Positions 1-4,740 of a stretch of DNA of 5,400 nt are shown here, piece after piece. Under the pieces are notes generated by a model. It was not told the DNA's origin. It did no database searches and worked only from the letters and a program-made list of their open reading frames with translations. Position 1 is the stretch's first letter, and each line of letters opens with the position of its first letter. The position numbers and the translations under genes are program-made. Source of the stretch: Clostridium sp. (GTDB taxonomy: Bacteria; Bacillota; Clostridia; Clostridiales; Clostridiaceae); contig NZ_JAHAIF010000087.1 of NCBI RefSeq assembly GCF_018372875.1, positions 1-5,400 on the forward strand, read 5' to 3'.

Positions 1-84
1 CAATCACTTGAAGTGGCTATATCACTGGATTTGTAGATAATCAATCTAACTCTAATCCATTTGAAGTAACATAATCTAATTTAG
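1..84 (-). pseudogene. Possible start of another orphan toxin tip, mostly outside window
   Basis: In the frame set by the junction repeat the sequence continues GVSNPKLDYVTSNGLELD, then TGA at 41-43 and TAG at 17-19. It therefore differs from the deaminase tip and is either damaged or not coding in this frame; another minus-strand frame is open to the edge. There are too few bases to name a family. The call rests on the position after the repeat. Confidence 0.3.
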
Positions 85-130
85 GGTTACTTACCCCCTT
101 GGGGCAGAGTCTGTCTTATTATTTTTAATG
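85..130 (-). repeat. Junction repeat, copy 1
   Basis: The first 33 bases are identical to those of the copy at 2639-2684, with two mismatches in the remaining 13. In-frame TAA codons again lie directly before it on the minus strand. By analogy it marks the front edge of a further toxin tip to its left. Confidence 0.8.
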
Positions 131-480
131 GCAGAATTGAGTATTTTCAACCCTTACCACAGTTTTAAGACTATTTCCAACTACTTGCACTCTGTGAAAG
201 TGATTCACACCAAATCATAGATTTGGGTTCTCTACTTTTCTCATGCCTTATAGTTGTTTTTTACTATAGTTCTATTGATTGATGAATTGTATTTTCAGTT
301 ATTTATTCTATTGAACTATTTTATTATTTATTAATTGGTTATTTATTATAGTTTCTTCACTGATTATTGCTATTCTTCTTATCTGATTAGATTTTCTTTT
401 ATTATCTTATTATTTATTCTGAATAGATATTATTTATATTACTCAATTATTTATTCTTGTTAGTTGTTATTTATTATTAA

Positions 481-505
481 TGAAATAGACTTTAGGTCTA
501 TTTCA
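481..505. terminator. Perfect 10-bp hairpin, possible terminator
   Basis: TGAAATAGAC (481-490) and GTCTATTTCA (496-505) are exact inverted complements around the loop TTTAG. There is no long T run on either side, so it could be a weak terminator, an RNA stability element or a remnant of a mobile repeat. Confidence 0.45.
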
Positions 506-545
506 ATTATTACTTTCCTTTAGGTTCTTCTTCCCCCCTATCCCC

Positions 546-594
546 CCGTTCCTCTTTCCGAGTCCCGAGTCCAGAGTTCCTATTTCCAAGTTCC
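546..594. repeat. Heptanucleotide tandem repeat, seven units
   Basis: Units of exactly 7 bp run from 546 to 594, most ending TTCC or TCC, for example GAGTCCC at 560-566 and GAGTTCC at 574-580. They are imperfect copies but keep the phase. Two C6 tracts (533-538 and 542-547) lie directly beside them. The composition is strikingly unlike the flanking AT-rich DNA. Confidence 0.75.
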
Positions 595-795
595 ATTATT
601 TATATGTTTCATCTTTCCAATTCTTTTTATTTTTTAAGTGAGACTCTAAATTTTACATTTAGCTAGTCGAACTTACACCTACGAATGCATATGAGTAGTG
701 TGTTTCCTATATCTTTTATCTAGCCTAGGATTTCCTAGCTTATCAGCCTACGATAGCTTTCAACCTTAGTTCTCTTAGCTTTTATAAATATTTCA

Positions 796-966
796 ATGCA
801 TGAAAAAAAGATTAATGCCCCATTACTGAAACACTAATCTTTTTAACTTCTTTCACTGCATTATTACAATTATGCGGTATATTTTATAAAATTAATTTCT
901 TACAACTATATCACTTACATAGTTAATAAGATTTATGCAGTAACTTTTATTATAATTTTGCAGTTA
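796..966 (-). repeat. Cassette 3' element, copy A
   Basis: This is the partner of 2770-2936. On the minus strand it begins TAACTGCAAAAT, whose TAA is the nfi stop codon. It then carries a GCATAAT...ATGCAG stretch able to form a short hairpin and ends in the terminator. Similarity to copy B is patchy but in the same order throughout and continues weakly past the terminator (TAGCT...CAACCTTA at about 754-767 against TAGCT...CAGCCTTA at about 2690-2708). Confidence 0.65.
803..844 (-). terminator. nfi: Hairpin terminator after nfi
   Basis: The arms 805-814 (AAAAAGATTA on the plus strand) and 835-844 pair perfectly over 10 bp; two more pairs follow after a mismatch, with about 14 bases left as loop. 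On the minus strand the stem ends in T7. It is about 120 bases after the nfi stop and fits the end of the ywqJ-ywqK-nfi transcript. Confidence 0.7.
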
Positions 967-1668
967 GCTTAATGCTCTTCTACTAATATGTGTTTCCAAA
1001 TCAGCTAATCTAGTTGGAATTGGTAATCTACTTTCATTATTAATTAAATTTAATACTATTTCTGTAGAAGTTTCTAAATCAACATTGTTTCCGCATGATA
1101 TAAATATAGGCTTTACATCTTTTCTTGTTCTAAGAGTTCTACCATATACTTCTCCATTTATTATAATATCAGTATATGAACCTACTTTATTTTCTGGTAT
1201 ATTAAAATCCACTCCATTAACTTTTAAATAACTTTTTGCAACTCCTATAGTTGGTTTATTTAAGAAAAATGATGCATGTGTAGCTATTCCCATATGATTA
1301 AAATGTAAATATCCATTACCATCAAAGATAAATACATCAGGTTCTACTACTAATTTTTTTGAAGCTTCAATAATTAAAGGCAATTCCCTGAATGCTAAAA
1401 ATCCAGGTATATATGGTACTTCTATTTCTCCGACCCTATTAACCTTTTCAACTACCTCTTTAGTATTATAATCAATAACAACTATACAACATGTTCCATA
1501 CTGCTTATTTCCATCTTCCCAATAAGCTAAATCCACACCTGCCACTAATCTAATACTATACTTATTAAAGGTATTTTTTAACATTATCTTTTTCTTTAAC
1601 TCATTTTGTATCTCAATGAACTCTGATTCCTCATAAATATTAAAATTATGAACTTCCTTTATTTCCAT
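964..1668 (-). CDS. nfi: Endonuclease V (deoxyinosine 3' endonuclease)
   Basis: The 234-residue protein has the full length usual for bacterial endonuclease V and all key motifs in order: VAGVDLAY (Asp46), PYIPGFLAFRE (with the strand-separating PYIPG and Glu95), FIFDGNGYLH (Asp116), HMGIATHASF, PTIGVAKSYL and the C-terminal PTRLADLETH. These match the metal-binding Asp, Glu and Asp of the family. The enzyme cuts near deaminated bases, mainly inosine, to start repair; some members act on RNA. It starts one base after the ywqK stop, with an AGGAAGAG site upstream, so it is co-translated with the toxin-immunity pair; it corresponds to ywqL of B. subtilis. Asn replaces the common His in the DGHG motif, and I treat this as natural variation. 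Its TAA stop is also the first codon of the shared 3' element. Confidence 0.95.
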   Translation of the reverse strand: MEIKEVHNFNIYEESEFIEIQNELKKKIMLKNTFNKYSIRLVAGVDLAYWEDGNKQYGTCCIVVIDYNTKEVVEKVNRVGEIEVPYIPGFLAFRELPLIIEASKKLVVEPDVFIFDGNGYLHFNHMGIATHASFFLNKPTIGVAKSYLKVNGVDFNIPENKVGSYTDIIINGEVYGRTLRTRKDVKPIFISCGNNVDLETSTEIVLNLINNESRLPIPTRLADLETHISRRALS

Positions 1669-1669
1669 A

Positions 1670-2134
1670 CTACTCTCTTCCTATAGCTTTATACCACTCT
1701 TTTTGGCTACTAATCATTTTTAAATCATCTTCTGTTGGCTCTAATTTCTCTTTAATTAGAACTCCTTTTTCACTCCACTCCTTGATGTTTAAGCATACAC
1801 CACATTCATATTCAGCTACAGACTTTAACTTTCCATTCTCAAACCAAGTTTCTTCTTTCCCTGTTATTACCCCATATTTCATGTATTGCCTACTCTTCAT
1901 ATTACCATATTTATAAAATTTTACATATTCTCCATGTGAAAATCCTTCTTTATAAAAACAATAATGTGCTAATTCTCCACTATTATATAGCTCATACACT
2001 AATCCTGTGAATGGCTTTCCGCCTTCATCTTCTGGTTTATCTAAAATTCTATCACTACAATATTCATTCCATAACTCTTCAAAATCAACTCCGTTATTTA
2101 ATACATATTCTTTAGTTAATATATTATTTTCCAT
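1670..2134 (-). CDS. ywqK: YwqK-family immunity protein with MORN-like repeats (154 aa)
   Basis: Residues about 42-130 form imperfect repeats of roughly 21 residues, of the type YxxGxxxGxxxxxxxxGxLK: GLVYELYNSGELAHYC, GEYVKFYKYGNMKSRQ, GKEETWFENGKLKSVA and KEWSEKGVLIKE. This MORN-like layout is typical of YwqK, the antitoxin partner of YwqJ in Bacillus subtilis, where the order is ywqJ, ywqK, then the endonuclease V gene ywqL, as seen here. The start is fixed by a strong ribosome site, and the ORF overlaps the toxin end by 11 bp. No signal peptide or membrane segment is seen, so it is likely cytosolic, binding and blocking the deaminase. Its stop is one base before the next ATG. Confidence 0.85.
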   Translation of the reverse strand: MENNILTKEYVLNNGVDFEELWNEYCSDRILDKPEDEGGKPFTGLVYELYNSGELAHYCFYKEGFSHGEYVKFYKYGNMKSRQYMKYGVITGKEETWFENGKLKSVAEYECGVCLNIKEWSEKGVLIKEKLEPTEDDLKMISSQKEWYKAIGRE

Positions 2135-2672
2135 ATTTCAACACCTCCGGGAAATAATTTGCTCCATCTGTTATAAATTCGCAATGCGGGCATCTTGGCA
2201 TTGGAACTCCAGCTGGCATATATTTATTAATTTTTCTAGCACTAATTACATGTACCATAAATTCATCTAAGCTAGCATTTTGTCTTGCTAATAATGCCTC
2301 ATTTAATGCATTAACTTCAGCATGAGAACCAGCTCCTAGAGTCTTTTTATAACCATCCCTAATATCTGATGGCATATTATTTATTCTTTCTCTAATTAAA
2401 TCATGTTGTATACTTGGAGCCTTTCCATCAATATTATTTGTTCCAAAATAATATTTTCCTGTTTTTGTATCTAATACGCCTGCAACTGCTGGACCAAGCT
2501 CTGTTTTTGTTAATCCACTTTCTTTTAATCTAGCTAACTCTTCATGCGTTGAACCTCTTAAATTAATACGATTATTAATTTGCTCAGAAGTTAACTTACC
2601 ATATTTATTTCTTAAATAGTCAATTCTACTTAATTCATGGTTACTTACCCCCTTGGGGCAGAGTCTGTCTTT
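2124..2672 (-). CDS. ywqJ: Orphan YwqJ-type nucleic-acid deaminase toxin tip, no start codon
   Basis: The frame is open from just after a TAA at 2673-2675 to the stop at 2124, about 182 residues. It has the YwqJ pre-toxin stretch (INLRGSTHEELARLKESGLTKTELG), the first deaminase strand (AVAGVLDTKTGKYYFGTNN), the zinc and catalytic motif SHAEVNAL (His 2322-2324, Glu 2316-2318) and the second zinc motif PRCPHC (Cys 2190-2192 and 2181-2183). All expected catalytic residues are present. YwqJ-family toxins are thought to deaminate bases in nucleic acid. There is no ATG, GTG or TTG at the front; the first ATG (2375) would remove the first part of the fold. The N-terminal secretion region is absent and a junction repeat stands in its place, so this is probably a silent cassette that needs recombination to be made. 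Its end overlaps ywqK by 11 bp. Confidence 0.88.
   Translation of the reverse strand, partial: KDRLCPKGVSNHELSRIDYLRNKYGKLTSEQINNRINLRGSTHEELARLKESGLTKTELGPAVAGVLDTKTGKYYFGTNNIDGKAPSIQHDLIRERINNMPSDIRDGYKKTLGAGSHAEVNALNEALLARQNASLDEFMVHVISARKINKYMPAGVPMPRCPHCEFITDGANYFPEVLKYGK
2142..2148 (-). promoter_or_regulatory. Shine-Dalgarno site for ywqK
   Basis: GGAGGTG on the minus strand lies 7 bases before the ywqK ATG and inside the final codons of the deaminase (NYFPEV). It allows the immunity gene to be translated independently of the start-less toxin tip. Confidence 0.8.
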
Positions 2673-2684
2673 TTATTTTTAGTG
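2639..2684 (-). repeat. Junction repeat, copy 2, directly before the deaminase tip
   Basis: This 46-bp sequence recurs at 85-130 with two mismatches; the first 33 bases are identical. It is GC-rich against its surroundings, with CCCC-TT-GGGG at its centre. In the deaminase frame it reads DRLCPKGVSN and then runs straight into the toxin. In-frame TAA stops lie just before it in both copies. It is a candidate recombination site where silent tips join a full-length toxin gene. Confidence 0.8.
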
Positions 2685-2769
2685 TTATGTAGCTATTATT
2701 TCAGCCTTAATTTTCCTTAATATGTTAACCTTATTTTATCATGCTACTTCTTTTATTTCTACATTCGTC

Positions 2770-2936
2770 ATTGCATAAAAAAAGATTACTGCTCCAACTA
2801 CTGAAACATTAACCCTTTAAATTTTTTCACTACACTATTAATATTATGCAGTAATTTTTTTCATATATATTATAAAATATAATCATTGTTTCTTTATCCT
2901 TATTATGAATTCAATTATAATATTATTTTGCAGTTA
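2770..2936 (-). repeat. Cassette 3' element, copy B, including a terminator hairpin
   Basis: This stretch matches 796-966 in several ordered blocks. Read on the plus strand they are an A7GATTA run (2777-2788), TACTGAAACA (2799-2808), a TTTCACTRCAYTATTA-like block near 2823-2838 with TATGCRGTA just after it, and ATTTTGCAGTTA (2925-2936). On the minus strand it starts TAACTGCAAAAT right behind the TAG stop of the immunity gene and ends in a hairpin (arms about 2810-2818 and 2781-2788, with one G-U pair and one bulge) followed by T7. The G-U pair forms only in minus-strand RNA, which fits termination in that direction. Confidence 0.65.
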
Positions 2937-3407
2937 CTATTCAATAATATTTGATAGATAATCTCTAATATTCTTTTGTTCTATCTTTATTTTTTGATCT
3001 TTTAAGTGACTAAATTTTAATATAGGCTTCTTTATTTCAATTAATGCATCTATTTCATCTAAAGATACATCTTTATCAAAAATAAATTGCTCCTTTTTTA
3101 TAAATCCACACTGGTTAGCAATATCAGAATCACTCGTAAATATAGTTATATAGTTTATATCTACTGTTTCCTTAGCAACTTTTAAACACTTGTATTCATT
3201 TCCTCTATATAGAACCCTATACTCTACCTCATATATGATATCCACATCATTCATATCCACTTCTTTTATAAATATATCTTTATGAACATTGCCAGCTAAG
3301 TCAACCAATTCATTAAATCCTAGTTCAGCAACTCTTGTTTTTAATCTAACTTTTGATTGTCTAACGTTGGCTAAATATATTTTATTTTTATAAATAGCAT
3401 ATATCAC
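2937..3407 (-). CDS. Putative immunity protein for the ARC-like toxin (156 aa, GTG start)
   Basis: The gene starts with GTG one base after the toxin's TAA. AGGAGG lies 8 bases upstream, inside the codons for the toxin's final IGGN, so expression depends on the toxin transcript or on an unseen promoter. The frame is intact although the toxin before it is broken. The protein is soluble-looking and rich in Lys, Ile, Asp and Glu, with a beta-rich N-terminus (MIYAIYKNKIYLANV, then EVEYRVLYRGNEYKCLKVAKE) and a Lys-rich C-terminal helix. I recognise no named family, so immunity to NAD depletion by the ARC domain is inferred from gene order. The gene ends TAG directly followed by TAA, where the shared 3' element begins. 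Confidence 0.65.
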   Translation of the reverse strand: MIYAIYKNKIYLANVRQSKVRLKTRVAELGFNELVDLAGNVHKDIFIKEVDMNDVDIIYEVEYRVLYRGNEYKCLKVAKETVDINYITIFTSDSDIANQCGFIKKEQFIFDKDVSLDEIDALIEIKKPILKFSHLKDQKIKIEQKNIRDYLSNIIE

Positions 3408-3408
3408 T

Positions 3409-4209
3409 TTAATTTCCTCCTATCATAACCCACTTTATATCTGTATCTATGTCATAAATATATTGTTGTACAACTTTCCCTGTATTACTATCTATAATCT
3501 TAATAATATCTCCATCCACAAATTTTCTAGTATCTTGAAAATATTCAGGTAAAACAACATCTGCACTACCTATAAATGCTTTTCCTGTATAAGGATAATC
3601 ATCAGCTTTAGGTTTCCAGTCTAGGATAGATATTTTATCTACATCGTTAACTTTATATTCTATTGTCCCATAAAATTTATCTGGTAATCCAACAGACTGT
3701 GAAATACCATCAACACCAGTGTAATTTTCAGAATGCGCATATGTTACTGTACCTGATACATCATTAGCATATTGCCTTGAAAGTGCTTCCCATATATTTT
3801 TTGGGTCTAATAAAGTTTTTGTCCCCCATTCAGGATACATACCGTTCAATCCACGCCAATTATTAAATACTTGACCTCCTGGTGTATGCTCCATAATTGT
3901 TCCACCTATACATTGAGCGTATTGACCTGCCTCAGCTTAGTTTCCACTCCAGAAAACTGCTCCATCTCTTGGAGATGATATATCAAAATAGGAAACTCTC
4001 CATAAAATTTTGTTTCATTATTTATAATGTATCTTGCAGCATCTTCTGGAGACATTCAATCAAAATATGTATTCTGTGGAAAACTCTATTTCACACCTAT
4101 ATTGCAAAGCTAGTAAAATCAGGTCTTCCATATAATCATAGAAAGTTTTGTATGATTAAGCCTTTCGTATACTTGAGGGCAAATTTCGTTATAAGGTGTT
4201 CTCTTCCCT
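3409..4209 (-). pseudogene. Broken orphan toxin tip, ADP-ribosyl cyclase-like (Tox-ARC)
   Basis: The intact 3' part runs from 3936 to the TAA at 3409. Together with the codons just upstream it matches the CD38/ADP-ribosyl cyclase pattern: AVFWSGN (Trp at 3949-3951), GGTIMEHTPGG (Glu at 3889-3891, like the TLEDT signature), IWEALSRQYAND (Trp at 3790-3792, like CD38 FWKTVSRRFAEA) and GTIEYKVND (Glu at 3658-3660, matching the catalytic Glu of CD38). Known members cleave or cyclise NAD+. Upstream coding is damaged: TAA at 3937-3939, a frame change near 3990-3995, TGA at 4056-4058 and TAG at 4086-4088, with sensible protein between (SPEDAARYIINNETKFYG). No start with a ribosome site is visible; the ATG at 3894 falls inside the TIMEHT motif. 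It is probably a decayed silent tip. The residues after the catalytic Glu are intact to the end. Confidence 0.7.
3416..3421 (-). promoter_or_regulatory. Shine-Dalgarno site that fixes the GTG start at 3407
   Basis: AGGAGG on the minus strand sits 8 bases before GTG and inside the last codons of the toxin. No ATG has comparable support, so GTG is the start. This also lets the immunity protein be made even though the toxin frame is broken upstream. Confidence 0.8.
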
Positions 4210-4212
4210 ACA

Positions 4213-4274
4213 AAAAAGATACTATTACCTGCATATCATCCACTGCGTAAACAAGCAAGAAATAGTATCTTTTT
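4213..4274 (-). terminator. Long-stem hairpin terminator after the first cassette
   Basis: The arms 4213-4226 and 4261-4274 are perfect 14-bp inverted complements (AAAAAGATACTATT on the plus strand), separated by 34 bases. On the minus strand the stem ends in a T run, starting about 40 bases after the immunity gene stop. The A/T-ended arms would also work on the plus strand, but no plus-strand gene is credible here. The loop is unusually long for an intrinsic terminator. Confidence 0.7.
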
Positions 4275-4311
4275 AATTTATGAATTTTGAAATTCTAAAA
4301 TATATACTTAA

Positions 4312-4731
4312 TTAAACATAATTAATAACTATTCCTGCCTGGGCAGATTTATTATCAAAATATGATAATATTTTTCCCCATGAATAATCATATTCAAGAC
4401 CAGATATATTCTCTTTATTAGGGTTACCTAAGTTATCTAATAAAAACTTATCATTTTCTTTTCTTAATTCTTGTAAGGCAGTACCAGTCATTGTTTTGTA
4501 ACTCATCTTGTACTTTTTATCAGCATTACACAAATCAATCTTTTTAATAAAGGCTTCTTTGCAATAGATACTAGTCCAAAACTTTGAACCATATAGTTCC
4601 AGCGGCATTTTAGATATATATACTTTCTCATTTTTCATATTTATTATGTTGAATTCATCACTTTGCAAAACATCAGCTTTTGTTTTAGGTTCAATAATAT
4701 ATTTACCTAATTTCAGTTTTCCATTTTTCAT
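4312..4731 (-). CDS. Putative immunity protein for the upstream toxin (139 aa)
   Basis: I do not recognise a named family. The protein is small and soluble, with no signal peptide or membrane segment. It ends in YDYSWGKILSYFDNKSAQAGIVINYV, whose WGxIxSxxDxKSxxAxIxIxY-like pattern I associate loosely with small immunity-type hypotheticals. The start is well supported: AGGAG at 4738-4742 lies 6 bases before the ATG and overlaps the toxin's TAG stop, so translation is probably coupled. Its place directly after a C-terminal toxin domain and directly before a terminator hairpin fits a cognate antitoxin. The function is inferred from position only. Confidence 0.65.
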   Translation of the reverse strand: MKNGKLKLGKYIIEPKTKADVLQSDEFNIINMKNEKVYISKMPLELYGSKFWTSIYCKEAFIKKIDLCNADKKYKMSYKTMTGTALQELRKENDKFLLDNLGNPNKENISGLEYDYSWGKILSYFDNKSAQAGIVINYV

Positions 4732-4740
4732 AATATTCTC

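Larger units (their letters stand above)
131..795. other. Long non-coding stretch between cassettes
   Basis: No frame on either strand has a credible start, ribosome site and protein-like sequence. From 295 to 480 it is AT-rich with seven TTATTTATT-like words (starts 299, 324, 339, 410, 430, 447, 467). From 533 to 594 there are C tracts and a heptad repeat. From 595 to 795 I see only small dyads, such as CTAGGA-TT-TCCTAG at 724-737 and, further left, CCAAATC-ATA-GATTTGG near 211-227. The corresponding gap before the junction repeat at 2684 is only about 85 bases, so this is roughly 580 bases of extra DNA. Confidence 0.6.

Noticed and set aside
295..480. CRISPR-like array from the TTATTTATT words
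   Set aside because: The words are 8-9 bases of low complexity with irregular spacing and no conserved repeat-length unit.
533..547. G-quadruplex on the minus strand
   Set aside because: Only two G6 runs are present, not four separate runs, so a normal intramolecular quadruplex is unlikely.
796..966. Integron attC site
   Set aside because: The element follows a stop codon and begins with TAAC, but I found no matching GTTRRRY core at the other end, no overall inverted-repeat structure and no integrase; a terminator explains the hairpin.
2007..2270. Plus-strand open frame of 87 codons
   Set aside because: It lies antisense across the deaminase end and ywqK, has no ribosome site, and its product has no domain-like pattern.
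2124..2375. Short 83-residue deaminase starting at the ATG at 2375
   Set aside because: It would remove the first strand of the deaminase fold, has no ribosome site, and the homologous sequence clearly continues upstream.
2685..2769. Minus-strand promoter before the deaminase tip
   Set aside because: There are -10-like words such as GATAAAAT, but no partner -35 at proper spacing; in DNA this AT-rich such words are expected by chance.
3409..3894. ARC-like toxin as an intact gene starting at the ATG at 3894
   Set aside because: This Met is inside the conserved GGTIMEHTPGG motif and no ribosome site precedes it; FWSGN motif coding is found upstream beyond a stop.
3897..4250. Plus-strand open frame of 117 codons
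   Set aside because: It is the antisense of the decayed ARC toxin front, where the minus strand carries recognisable toxin motifs; no ribosome site is seen.
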